From positions 248,001-312,000 of the forward strand of contig NZ_JABBFW010000007.1 in NCBI RefSeq assembly GCF_012927045.1: a stretch of DNA of 64,000 bases, written 5' to 3'. Below are positions 37,988 through 46,407 of the stretch, piece by piece; the first letter of the stretch is position 1; each line of letters starts with the position of its first letter. A program made the position numbers and the translations under genes. Below the pieces are notes generated by a model. The model was not told the origin of the DNA and ran no database searches. It was given only the letters and a program-made list of their open reading frames with translations. The DNA is from Azohydromonas caseinilytica. GTDB taxonomy: Bacteria > Pseudomonadota > Gammaproteobacteria > Burkholderiales > Burkholderiaceae_C.

Positions 37988-40900
37988 TTACGGGCGCGCC
38001 GACACGGCCGCCGCCTGCACCGGTGCGCAGGCCGGCGGCGACTCGTGCCCGCCCGCCTCCTCCACCGTCACCGGCAGCCCCGGGCACTGGCACACATAGG
38101 GCATTTCCGGCGACACCCACTCGCGCCACTCCCGTGCGCTCATGTTGCGCGTGAGCCGCGAGCACAGCTGCCGGGGCCAGACGCTGGGCGCGGGCCACAG
38201 GCGCGGCGTGGCGTCCAGGCCACCCATGGCAGCGATGCGCTCCCCGTCCGGGCTGAAGGCCAGCCCCGCCACCGGGCCCTGCTGGCCCTCCAGCGGCACG
38301 CCCACCGGGCGCCCCGTGGCGGTTTCCCACAGCCGCAGCTTGCCGTCCCAGCTGCCCGACACCAGCCGCTGCCCGTCAGGCCGGAACACCACCCGCAGCA
38401 CCGGGCCCTTGTGGCCCTGCAGCGGCTCGCCCAGCGGCTGGCCGGTGGCGCTGTCCCACAGGCGCAGCGTGCGGTCCCAGCCCGCGGAGGCCAGCCGCGT
38501 GCCGTCACGGCTGAAAGCCAGCGCCATCACGCGATCCTTGTGGCCGTGCGGCGCCGCGCGCAGCCCCCGGCCCGTGGCGGCGTCCCACCAGTGCACGCGG
38601 CCCTCGCCGTCGCCGGCCACCAGCTGCCGCCCGTCGGGGCTCCAGGCCACGCTCCAGAGCTCGGGGGTGCCGCTCTCCAGCGGCGCGCCCACGGCCTGCC
38701 CGGTGGCGGCATCCCACAGCCGCACCAGGCCGTCATGGCCCGCCGAGGCGATGCGCCGGCCGTCCGGGCTGAAGGCCACGCCGGCGATGCGGTCGCGGTG
38801 CCGGGCCAGCGGTGCGCCCAGCGGCTGCCCGGTGGCGGCGTCCCAGCGCCGCAGCGTGCGGTCGGCGCTGCCCGAGACGATGAGGCGGCCGTCCGGGCTG
38901 AAGGCGACGCTGGTGACGCGCTCCTCGTGCCCGTGCAGCGGCCCACCCAGCGGCTGGCCGGTGGCGGCGTCCCACAGCCGCAGCGCGTGGTCGCCATGGC
39001 CGGTGACCAGGCGCGTGCCGTCCGGGCTCCAGGCCAGGGCCAGCACCAGGCCGCCGGGCGGCAGCTTGGCGCCGGGCGGGAGGTCGCCCGAGTCGATCCA
39101 GGGCTGCAGGCTGTAGGCCTGCACGCCGGCAATGCTGGCGTCGCGGCGCCGGGCCGGGTCGATGCCGCGGACCTCGCCCAGCCGCGCCTGCATCAGCACG
39201 TCCGGCGCCACCGGCGCGTCGGCCCGCCACCAGCGCAGGCTGGCGTCCAGGCCGGTGGAGAACAGCTGCCGGCCATCCGCGCTGTAGGCCACGGCCGTGA
39301 TGCGCTCCTTGTGCCCCTCCAGCGCCTGGCCCAGCGGCCGGGCCTCGCGCACGTCCCACAGCCGCAGCGCGTCATCCGCACCGGCGGAGATCAGCCGGGT
39401 GCCGTCCGGGCTGAAGGCCAGCGCCGACACGCCGCCCAGGTGGCCGTGCAGCGGCTCGCCCAGCGCCCGGCCGGTGCGGCCGTCCCACAGCCGCACACTC
39501 GCGTCCTCGCTGGCCGAGGCCAGCCGCGCGCCGTCCGGGCTGAAGGCCAGGGCGTTGACCACGTCGGCGTGCCCCTCCAGCGGCGCGCCCACGGCGGCGC
39601 CGGTGGTGGCGTCCCAGCGCCGCAGCGTGCGGTCGGCCCCGGCCGAGACCAGCTGCCTGCCGTCCGGGCTGAAGGCCACGGCGGTCACGGCGCCGGCGTG
39701 GCCCAGCAGCGGCTCGCCCAGCGGCTGGCCGCCGGCGGCATCCCAGCGCCGCAGGCTGCGGTCGGCGCTGGCGGAGACGACTTGGCGCCCATCCGGGCTG
39801 AAAGCCACGCCCAGCACCGGGCCCTGGTGCGCCTGCAGCGCGCCGCCCAGCGGCCGGCCGCTGGCCAGGTCCCACAGCCGCAGCGTGTGGTCGTCGCTGC
39901 CCGACACCAGGCGGCGCCCGTCCGGGCTGAAGGCCACGCTGCTGACGCGGCCCAGGTGCCCGATCAGCGGCGCGCCCGCCGGGCGGCCGCTGGCGGCGTC
40001 CCACAGCTGCACGGTGTGGTCGTCGCAGGCGGTGGCGATGCGCGTGCCGTCGGGGCTCACCGCCAGCGCGCGCAGCGGCGCCGCGACATGGGTGATCTTG
40101 AGCAGCCCGGGCTCGTGCAGCAGCGCATGCAGCAGCGCGCCGTCCACCGCGCCGGGCACCAGGCGCTGGGCCGCCAGCAGCTGCAGCAGCGCGCGCTCGT
40201 CGCCCTCGACGCGCGAGCCGCCGAGCATGGCCTGCGCCTCGGCGGCCAGGCGCAGCGTGGTGGCGTGGCGGCTGCTGTCCTGCGCCGCGTGCTGCTGCTT
40301 CTGCGCCTCCTCGAAGGCCCACAGCGCGAAGCCCAGCAGCACGCACAGCAGCGCGGTGAGCACCACCAGGCCGTTGCGCATGCGCGCCACGTGCGCGCGG
40401 CTGCGCTCGGCCTGCTCGCGGCGCCGGCGCTCCAGCTGCGCCAGGCGCTGCGCCTCCTCGTGCTGGCGCTCGTGCTCGCGCTGCAGCTCGCGGTCGCGCG
40501 CCAGCCGTGCGTCGCGCGAGCGCGCCACGATGCCCACCAGCCGGTCGTGGATCAGCTCGATGCGCGCCACGCCCTGCTGCTGCTCGATGCGCAGCAGCCG
40601 GTGCCGCTCGGTCAGCGCCGCCAGCTCCTCGATCGTGAGGTGGCCGCGCTGCAGCGCCTCGTCGCGCGGAAAGCTGCCGCGGTAGCGGTCGCCCTGGATC
40701 AGGTGCGTCTCGATGAAGCGCGGCACGCGCTCGGCCAGCCCGGCCAGCGCCTCGTCGTGAAAGCTCTGCAGGATGTCCTGCCCGGCGCTGGCCAGCAGCG
40801 CCGCGTCCACCCGCGCCCCCGGCGCGCGGCGCTGGTTGAGCTGGGTGCAGCACAGGCTCAGCAGCACCGGCTCCACCTCGGCCTGCTCCGGCGCGGCGCC

Positions 40901-41782
40901 CGGCGCGTTCGCCACGCCGTCCTCGCTCTGGGCCACGAAGTCCACGATGCGCGCCGCCACGCCCGGTGCCAGCACCGCCGCGCCGGCGCGCTCGGTGGCG
41001 GCCACGGCCTGGCGCCGCGACATCGGCAGCAGCCGCAGCCGGTTGCGCAGCAGCGAGGGCACGCGGTCCTTCCAGGACTCGATCTCGGGCAGGAAATCCT
41101 CGCGGAAGGACAGCACCACGCGGTAGCGCTGCGAGCCCAGGTCCAGCGCGCGCAGCGCCTCGCGCGCGCCCTCGCCCTCACACACCTCGGCCGGAATGCG
41201 GTTCTCGATCAGGTCGGCCAGCGCATCGAACACGCGGCCGATGCGCTCGCGCCCGGCGCCGCCGCGCGAGAACAGCTCCTCGAACTGGTCGAACACCAGC
41301 ACCGGCGTGAGCAGGAAGTTGTCGCTGCTCCAGATCTCCAGGTCGCGCCGGTGCAGCCAGGTCCACAGCTCCTCGCCCGGCGCGCGCGGCGGCGCCTCGG
41401 CGCCGACCCGCGCAATCTCCTCCTCCAGCCGCCGCGCCACCTGCTCCAGCGGCGGACACGGCGCCTGGGGCGAGAAGTCCACGCGCACGTAGACGGGCAG
41501 GTGGTGCTCGGCGCGCAGCGCCGGGAACACGCCGGCCTGCAGCAGCGAGCTCTTGCCCAGCCCGGACTTGCCGTAGAGCACCGTCAGCGGCGCCAGGCGG
41601 ATCAGGCGCAGCAGCTCGGCCGCCTCCTCGTCGCGGCCGTGGAAGAAGTCGCGCGAAGCCTCGTCGTAGGCGGCCAGGCCCGGCCAGGGATGCTCGCGGT
41701 CCAGGGCGACCGCCGTGGAAGTGCCGCCCTGGGCGCCGGCCGTGGGCGCGGCCGCGTCCGGCATGGCCTCAAGCGGACCCAT
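37988..41782 (-). CDS. STAND NTPase with transmembrane helix and 14 WD40 repeats
   Basis: A 1264-residue protein of the nSTAND-WD40 type. N-terminal STAND P-loop module: opening WPGLAAYDEASRDFFHGR, Walker A YGKSGLGKSS (70-79), Walker B VLVFDQFEELF (near 160), then VVLSFREDFLPEIESW. A coiled, highly charged stretch (about 425-465) leads into a membrane helix (GLVVLTALLCVLLGFALWAF, about 466-486) and an alpha-helical region with LRLAAEAQAML and ALLQLLAAQRLVPG. Then come 14 WD40 repeats (about 557-1200) ending in a short Cys-containing tail. STAND proteins oligomerise on sensing a ligand and activate an effector. Its ATG overlaps the stop of the SIR2-TIR gene by 14 bases, so that is the likely effector. 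Confidence 0.9.
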   Translation of the reverse strand: MGPLEAMPDAAAPTAGAQGGTSTAVALDREHPWPGLAAYDEASRDFFHGRDEEAAELLRLIRLAPLTVLYGKSGLGKSSLLQAGVFPALRAEHHLPVYVRVDFSPQAPCPPLEQVARRLEEEIARVGAEAPPRAPGEELWTWLHRRDLEIWSSDNFLLTPVLVFDQFEELFSRGGAGRERIGRVFDALADLIENRIPAEVCEGEGAREALRALDLGSQRYRVVLSFREDFLPEIESWKDRVPSLLRNRLRLLPMSRRQAVAATERAGAAVLAPGVAARIVDFVAQSEDGVANAPGAAPEQAEVEPVLLSLCCTQLNQRRAPGARVDAALLASAGQDILQSFHDEALAGLAERVPRFIETHLIQGDRYRGSFPRDEALQRGHLTIEELAALTERHRLLRIEQQQGVARIELIHDRLVGIVARSRDARLARDRELQREHERQHEEAQRLAQLERRRREQAERSRAHVARMRNGLVVLTALLCVLLGFALWAFEEAQKQQHAAQDSSRHATTLRLAAEAQAMLGGSRVEGDERALLQLLAAQRLVPGAVDGALLHALLHEPGLLKITHVAAPLRALAVSPDGTRIATACDDHTVQLWDAASGRPAGAPLIGHLGRVSSVAFSPDGRRLVSGSDDHTLRLWDLASGRPLGGALQAHQGPVLGVAFSPDGRQVVSASADRSLRRWDAAGGQPLGEPLLGHAGAVTAVAFSPDGRQLVSAGADRTLRRWDATTGAAVGAPLEGHADVVNALAFSPDGARLASASEDASVRLWDGRTGRALGEPLHGHLGGVSALAFSPDGTRLISAGADDALRLWDVREARPLGQALEGHKERITAVAYSADGRQLFSTGLDASLRWWRADAPVAPDVLMQARLGEVRGIDPARRRDASIAGVQAYSLQPWIDSGDLPPGAKLPPGGLVLALAWSPDGTRLVTGHGDHALRLWDAATGQPLGGPLHGHEERVTSVAFSPDGRLIVSGSADRTLRRWDAATGQPLGAPLARHRDRIAGVAFSPDGRRIASAGHDGLVRLWDAATGQAVGAPLESGTPELWSVAWSPDGRQLVAGDGEGRVHWWDAATGRGLRAAPHGHKDRVMALAFSRDGTRLASAGWDRTLRLWDSATGQPLGEPLQGHKGPVLRVVFRPDGQRLVSGSWDGKLRLWETATGRPVGVPLEGQQGPVAGLAFSPDGERIAAMGGLDATPRLWPAPSVWPRQLCSRLTRNMSAREWREWVSPEMPYVCQCPGLPVTVEEAGGHESPPACAPVQAAAVSARP
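38190..40110 (-). repeat. 14 tandem WD40 repeats (two seven-bladed propellers with an insert)
   Basis: Fourteen copies of a roughly 43-residue unit with the pattern V-x-x-V-A-F-S-P-D-G ... S-G-S-x-D-x-T-L-R-x-W-D, coding in tandem. Blades 1-7 and 8-14 are split by an insert of about 45 residues (codons at 39225-39053, APDVLMQARLGEVRG and IDSGDLPPGAKLPPGG), suggesting two complete propellers. Several blades are near-identical in protein, e.g. repeats 3, 4 and 9, so the DNA is repetitive and open to copy-number change by recombination. Confidence 0.88.
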
Positions 41783-43172
41783 GCGCGACCTCCGGACGGC
41801 GCGCCTCGCGCACCAGGGCCTTGAGACGCGACATCAGCCGCCCGTCGGGCACGCCGTCCGGCGCGTGGCCGAAGTCCAGCGGCGCCCAGGCGCGCACCGG
41901 ATCGACGCCGTAGCGCTCGGGCTCGTAGTCCTCGTCCACGATCACCGGGAACAGGAAGGGCCGGTTCATGCCCTGGCGGCGGTCGTCGGCGGCGCGCCAC
42001 TCGCGGAACACGAAGGCCTCCTCGCGCGCCAGCGCGGCCTCCGAGAGCAGCGGCAGGAAGTAGCGGCAGCCGCGGATGCCGTCCTCGATGCGCTGCGCGA
42101 AGTCGTGGCCCGGCTCGATGTTCCGGCGGTCGAACCAGATTTCGCCCTCGGCCACGCCGACCTTGAGCAGCGCCTCGAACAGCGCCTGCGCGCGCGGCAG
42201 GTCGGTAGCGCGCGAGTAGCTGATGAAGAACAGCGGCCGCGGCGGCGGCGCGGCCCCAGCCGGCGTGCCCGCAGCAGCGGCGGCGGGACGCGCCGCCTGC
42301 TCGGCGCTCCAGCGCCGGTGCAGCTCGGCCACGAACTGCGCCGGCGGCACCTGCGACAGCACCTCGGTGTCGCGGCTGTAGCTGCGCAGGAAGCCGGTGA
42401 GCGCCGCCTCGGGCTGCGGCTCCTCGATCAGCCACTCGCGCTTGGCCTTCTCGGACAGCCGGCTCTTGTTGGTCACGCGCAGGAAGAAGCGGCCCAGCCA
42501 GTCGGGGAAGCTGCAGCCCAGCAGCAACAGGCTGCGCTCCTGCAGCTCGCCCAGGAAGGCGCCGGGCACGTGGCCGCCGCGGGCGATGAGGTTGTGCGCG
42601 TACTCCAGCACGTCCTCGTCGTGCAGCGCGAACATCGGCGCCGGGCGCGACTTGCCGAACAGGTAGAGCAGGTGCACCTCGCCGGGACGGTTGAGCCAGT
42701 CGGGAAGCAGGTCGCGGCCCTCGCTGGTGGGCAGCCGCGGCGAGTGCACGATCTCGTTGACGGCGCAGCGGCGGCGCAGGCTGCGCGCGAGCAGGTCGTC
42801 GGGCGTGAGCGTGACCAGCAGCCGGAAGTCGCTGATCTGCGCCAGCTGCCGCAGCGGCGGCGGCACCACCGCCTCGTCGTCGCCGGCGGTGAGCTCCTGC
42901 AGCGCGGCATGCACGTCGCCGTAGAGGTCCTGCAGGCTGGCGTGAGGCTTCAGGCGCGAGACGGCCTCGTGCAGCTCGCGCAGCGGCGGCAGCGGCGCGT
43001 CGGGGTCTTCCGCGCCCGGCTCGCCCTCGTGCATCTGCAGCAGTCGCCGGGCCACGCGCGCCTGCAGCGAGGGTTCGCCGTCCCGGCCCACCAGGAGCTG
43101 CGGCCCCACCACCGGCACCACCATGCCGTCGCGGATCTGGCTCAGCAGCCGCCGCCACGCCGCCTCGTTCAT
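41769..43172 (-). CDS. SIR2-like/TIR effector protein
   Basis: A 467-residue protein with a SIR2-like N-terminal domain (about 1-290: VVPVVGPQLL, FRLLVTLTPDD, LLYLFGKS, LLLLGCSFPDWL), a Pro/Ala linker and a C-terminal TIR domain (315 onwards: FFISYSRATDLPRAQ, IWFDRRNIEPGHDFAQRI, FVFREW). Compared with the SIR2 protein at 6308-7168, the Asn of TTNxD aligns with Thr123 and the catalytic His with Phe172, so SIR2 is probably inactive. TIR keeps the acidic residue in FREW (Glu391) at about the NADase position. The likely job is to degrade NAD when the overlapping STAND partner is triggered. The ATG at 43172 has a good ribosome-binding site (GAGGGG). Confidence 0.87.
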   Translation of the reverse strand: MNEAAWRRLLSQIRDGMVVPVVGPQLLVGRDGEPSLQARVARRLLQMHEGEPGAEDPDAPLPPLRELHEAVSRLKPHASLQDLYGDVHAALQELTAGDDEAVVPPPLRQLAQISDFRLLVTLTPDDLLARSLRRRCAVNEIVHSPRLPTSEGRDLLPDWLNRPGEVHLLYLFGKSRPAPMFALHDEDVLEYAHNLIARGGHVPGAFLGELQERSLLLLGCSFPDWLGRFFLRVTNKSRLSEKAKREWLIEEPQPEAALTGFLRSYSRDTEVLSQVPPAQFVAELHRRWSAEQAARPAAAAAGTPAGAAPPPRPLFFISYSRATDLPRAQALFEALLKVGVAEGEIWFDRRNIEPGHDFAQRIEDGIRGCRYFLPLLSEAALAREEAFVFREWRAADDRRQGMNRPFLFPVIVDEDYEPERYGVDPVRAWAPLDFGHAPDGVPDGRLMSRLKALVREARRPEVAHGSA

Positions 43173-43315
43173 CCCCTGTCCCCTCTGCATTCCGGCGCCG
43201 CTTGCATGAGCGGGCGCGTATTGACATCGCGGCGCGTGCAGGGCACGCGCTGGCGGGGATCGTACATGGGGGGCCGCGGCAGCGGCCGGGCCCACGGGCG
43301 GCTGGGTGCGCAGTC

Positions 43316-44056
43316 CTACCGGACGCTGACGGGACGCAACGACGCCAGCGTCGCTGCCACCCCGCGCACCGCCTCGTGCATGCGCCGCCAATGCGAACCG
43401 CGCCAGAAGATGCGCTGGCAACCCGGGCAGCGCCAGAACTGCTCGAAGCTGGCGCGGGTGTTGGGCAGCAGGCGCTCGGCCACCTCGGCCTTGGGCACCG
43501 GCACAGGCACGGCGTTGCACTCCAGGCAGCGGCTGGGGCCAGGCTCGTGCAGCGGCAGCGACCAGCGCCGCGCCACGTCGGCCAGCTGCGCCAGCGGGTC
43601 GTCGTCGCGCAGCCAGCCGCCGGCGTGCACGTGGCGGTGCATCAGCAGCGCGCGGTCGCGGGTCAGCACGATGCGGTCCTCGTCCGCGGCCAGCGCCACC
43701 AGCTCGGCGTCGTCCCAGGCGTTGTGCCAGAGCGTGTCCAGCCCGGCGAAGCGCAGGTAGCGCGCCAGGCGGCCCAGGTGCGCGTCGGCGATGAAGCGCC
43801 TGCCGCCGGCAGGCACTTCGGGCGCGAGCCGCCGCAGCGCCGGCAGCACGGCGACGCGGTCGCCCGGCTGCAAAAAGCTCTCCAGCGGCGCGGGCCGGCC
43901 GTTGACCAGCAGCAGCGCCACCTCGGTGTGCGGCACGCCCAGGGCCTCGATGGCGTGCTTGGCGTTCTCGTGCGGCGCCACCGCGTGCTCGAAGGCCCGG
44001 CCGCGCCGCCCCGGCGGCAGGAAGTCGCCCAGCTCGGCGTAGAAGCGGAATTCCAT
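43316..44056 (-). CDS. Ubiquitin-like (ThiS/MoaD-type) plus Mut7-C RNase protein
   Basis: A 246-residue protein. The first 75 residues are a beta-grasp ubiquitin-like domain (FRFYAELGDFLPP, VALLLVNGRPAPLESFLQPGDRVAVLP), and residues 85-245 are the Mut7-C (DUF82) PIN-like RNase domain: FIADAHLGRLARYLRFAGLDT, DEDRIVLTRDRALL, then a zinc ribbon C-x2-C (SRCLECN) ... C-x2-C (RCPGCQRIFWRGSHW). Asp residues in FIAD and TRD are the expected metal ligands. This Ub-Mut7-C fusion is known in bacteria and of unclear role, perhaps RNA processing. It lies 143 bases upstream of the SIR2-TIR gene, same strand. Confidence 0.85.
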   Translation of the reverse strand: MEFRFYAELGDFLPPGRRGRAFEHAVAPHENAKHAIEALGVPHTEVALLLVNGRPAPLESFLQPGDRVAVLPALRRLAPEVPAGGRRFIADAHLGRLARYLRFAGLDTLWHNAWDDAELVALAADEDRIVLTRDRALLMHRHVHAGGWLRDDDPLAQLADVARRWSLPLHEPGPSRCLECNAVPVPVPKAEVAERLLPNTRASFEQFWRCPGCQRIFWRGSHWRRMHEAVRGVAATLASLRPVSVR

Positions 44057-44116
44057 GGGAATCGGAAGGCGCGTGTGCCGGGGTGCGGCAACGCGCGTGC
44101 CTCACCCTGTCTTCGC

Positions 44117-44713
44117 TCAGCCCGCCCTCGCCTCCACGTGGTACAGCCCCCAGGGACAGAGGCTGAAACGCTCCTTGACCGGCTTGTCGCGGAAGGCGGG
44201 CAGGCGGTCGGCGTCGAGCACCGCCCATTGCGGACCCAGGCCGCCCAGCGCCAGCGGCCGGCCGTCGAGCTGCGTCGCCAGCACCATGCGCCAGCGCCGC
44301 GCGTCGGCCAGCGCCACCTGCACCGCGTAGCCGTCGAGCGCACGCAGCGTGAGCTGCACGGGCGCGTCCGGCGCCACGCCCGCGGCGGCCAGCACCTGCT
44401 CCAGCAGCGGGCCGGCCAGGCGGTGCGGCTGCTCGTCGTACTCCAGCGTGGGACGGATCTCCACCGCCGGCAGCGCCTGCAGCGCCGCCGCGTCGAATTC
44501 GAAGGCACGCGCAAAGCTCACCTGGTGCTTGACGAAAAGCCGCTCCAGCGCCGGGTCCAGCGCGCCGCGGTTGGCGCGGGTGAGCGCCGGCCCGCTGAGC
44601 GTGAGCAGTGCCGGGCCGCGCCGCGACGGCGCCGCGCTCCCGGCGCGCGCTGCCTGCGCCAGCGGCAAGGCGCCCCCCAGCAGCGCGGCGGTGATGGCAC
44701 GACGGTGATTCAT
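44117..44713 (-). CDS. Exported molybdopterin-oxidoreductase-like protein, cofactor cysteine absent
   Basis: A 198-residue exported protein. The N-terminus is a signal sequence that begins NHRRAITAALLGGALPLAQA, possibly twin-arginine-like (HRR). The mature part resembles the short sulfite-oxidase/YedY-type molybdopterin-binding domain (LTLSGPAL, LPAVEIRPTLEYDEQPHRLAG, LLEQVLAAAGV, VQLTLRALDGYAVQVAL, LALGGLGPQWAVLDAD, LCPWGLYHVEAR). The molybdenum-ligating Cys of active members is not evident at the expected place, so it may not bind cofactor. In related genomes this protein neighbours histidine kinases or GGDEF proteins; here the divergent neighbour is a histidine kinase gene. Confidence 0.65.
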   Translation of the reverse strand: MNHRRAITAALLGGALPLAQAARAGSAAPSRRGPALLTLSGPALTRANRGALDPALERLFVKHQVSFARAFEFDAAALQALPAVEIRPTLEYDEQPHRLAGPLLEQVLAAAGVAPDAPVQLTLRALDGYAVQVALADARRWRMVLATQLDGRPLALGGLGPQWAVLDADRLPAFRDKPVKERFSLCPWGLYHVEARAG

Positions 44714-44970
44714 GATCCGACCTCCTTTTGATACTCAGAGTTACGCTTGCAACACTAAAGCCGCTTTGTGTTTGTGCCGTATCAGCCGAACACGCTTTAT
44801 GCGCGCGGGATGCGGCCTTCGGGGCATTTCGTCACGTGTGGGCGCAGTGTCCTGTGTCACCGTTCCTTCGGAGCCGGGAGAAGCCGGTTTTCAGGACGGG
44901 CTTGGCGGGCCGTGCCGAAGGCGCGGTGCCTGGGCCAGCCTTCCTGCCAATACGGAAACAGGGGAGAGGG

Positions 44971-46392
44971 ATGGGTTCCAAGGAGGGCCTCGGGCTGCTC
45001 GACAGCGCGACGTTCACGGTGGACGAGGCGCAGCTGCGCCGCCTGCGCCAGGCCTCGCAGCGGCGGCTGCACGTGCGCCAGATCCCGGCCATGCGGGCTG
45101 CGGGCTTCTTCATCCTGAGCCTGATCCTGGGGCTCAACGAGCTGCGCCTGGGCCGGCCGCTGGAGGACCCGGCACTGTGGCGCGTGGTGCTGCTCAACGT
45201 GGGCTACTGCCTGGCGAGCTGGGGCGTGCTGTGGCGCTGGCATGGCCGCACCGGCCGCCTTGACCTGGGGCTGCTGTTCCTGCACCTGGACCTGCTGGTG
45301 TGGCTGGTCAACCTGCACCATGTCGAGACCGACCACACCCTGTTCGCCGCGGTGCTGCTGGTGCGCGTGGCCGACCAGGTTGGTTACGGCTTCCGGCGCG
45401 CGCTCTACTTCAACCACGTCGTGGCGCTGGCCTACCTGGCCTACGCGGCCTGGGCCGGCGCGCGGGGGTCGGCGGTGCCGTGGGGCGACCGGATCGGCAT
45501 GGCGGTGGTGATGTACCTCGCGGGGCTGTACCTGTCGCTCACCGGGCTGGTGACGCAGCGCCTGCGCGAGCGGGTGCGCCGTGGCGTGCATGCGGCGCGC
45601 GACCTCGTGCAGCAGCTCGAACGTCAGACGCGCCACCTGCAGCAGCAGGCCGAGGAGCTGCAGCTGGCCCGCGTCGCGGCCGAGGAGGCCAGCGAAGCCA
45701 AGTCGCGCTTCCTCTCCAGCATCAGCCATGAGCTGCGCACGCCGCTCAACGGCGTGATGGGCATGCTGCAGCTGCTGCAGGGCACCGAGCTCACGCCGCC
45801 GCAGCAGCACTACACCGGCACGGCGCTGGAGTCCTCCGCGCGGCTGGTGACGCTGATCGAGGAGCTGCTGGACGTGGCCAGCATGCAGGCCGGCGCCCTG
45901 GCGCTGCATCCGCAACCCTTCAACTTCGCGCAGCTGGTGGCGGCGCTGCTGCAGGAGATGCGGCCGCTGGCGCAGGGCAAGCCGCTGCTGCTGGAGGTCG
46001 AGGGCGATCCGGCGCTGGACCGCCTCTTCCACGCCGATGCGCGGCGGCTGCGCCAGATGCTGTTCCACCTGCTGCACAACGCGCTGAAGTTCACCGACCA
46101 CGGCGAGGTGCGGCTGCACCTGCGCTGCCTGCGCGAGGACGAGCTCAGCGCGCTGGTGCGCCTGGTCGTCAGCGACACCGGCTGCGGCATGTCCGCGGCG
46201 CAGGTGGAGCGGCTGTTCGCGCCCTTCGAGCAGGCCGACTCCTCCAGCACGCGCCGCCACGGCGGCAGCGGCCTGGGCCTGGCCATCGCGCGCGAAACCG
46301 TGGCGCTGATGGGCGGCTCCATCCGCGTGCGCAGCGAGCCCGGGCGCGGCACGGCCTTCGAGGTGGAGTTTCAGCTGAGGAAGGCGGGGTGA
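44971..46392 (+). CDS. Orphan membrane-bound histidine kinase
   Basis: A 473-residue kinase. Residues 30-210 hold six or seven hydrophobic segments (AAGFFILSLILGLNEL, VVLLNVGYCLASWGVLW, LDLGLLFLHLDLLVWLVNL, VVMYLAGLYLSLTGLV), an integral-membrane sensor without extracytoplasmic domain. A coiled-coil linker (LVQQLERQTRHLQQQAEELQ) leads to HisKA (FLSSISHELRTPLNGVMG, His near 255) and HATPase (RQMLFHLLHNALKFTDHG, DTGCGMS, GGSGLGLAIARETV). No receiver domain or adjacent response regulator. The ATG at 44971 follows GGGGAGAGGG. It is divergent from the molybdopterin-like gene; the shared 257-bp region may hold both promoters. Confidence 0.88.
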   Translation: MGSKEGLGLLDSATFTVDEAQLRRLRQASQRRLHVRQIPAMRAAGFFILSLILGLNELRLGRPLEDPALWRVVLLNVGYCLASWGVLWRWHGRTGRLDLGLLFLHLDLLVWLVNLHHVETDHTLFAAVLLVRVADQVGYGFRRALYFNHVVALAYLAYAAWAGARGSAVPWGDRIGMAVVMYLAGLYLSLTGLVTQRLRERVRRGVHAARDLVQQLERQTRHLQQQAEELQLARVAAEEASEAKSRFLSSISHELRTPLNGVMGMLQLLQGTELTPPQQHYTGTALESSARLVTLIEELLDVASMQAGALALHPQPFNFAQLVAALLQEMRPLAQGKPLLLEVEGDPALDRLFHADARRLRQMLFHLLHNALKFTDHGEVRLHLRCLREDELSALVRLVVSDTGCGMSAAQVERLFAPFEQADSSSTRRHGGSGLGLAIARETVALMGGSIRVRSEPGRGTAFEVEFQLRKAG

Positions 46393-46407
46393 GGGAAAAG
46401 GCAGGCC

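Noticed and set aside
38190-40110. CRISPR-like periodicity
   Set aside because: The period of about 129 bases comes from WD40 codons on the minus strand, not from identical short direct repeats with unique spacers.
37916-41824. A 1302-codon open frame on the plus strand opposite the STAND/WD40 gene
   Set aside because: It is antisense to the repeat-rich gene and reads as His/Arg/Gln/Gly-rich repeats with no family sequence; long antisense frames are expected at this G+C content.
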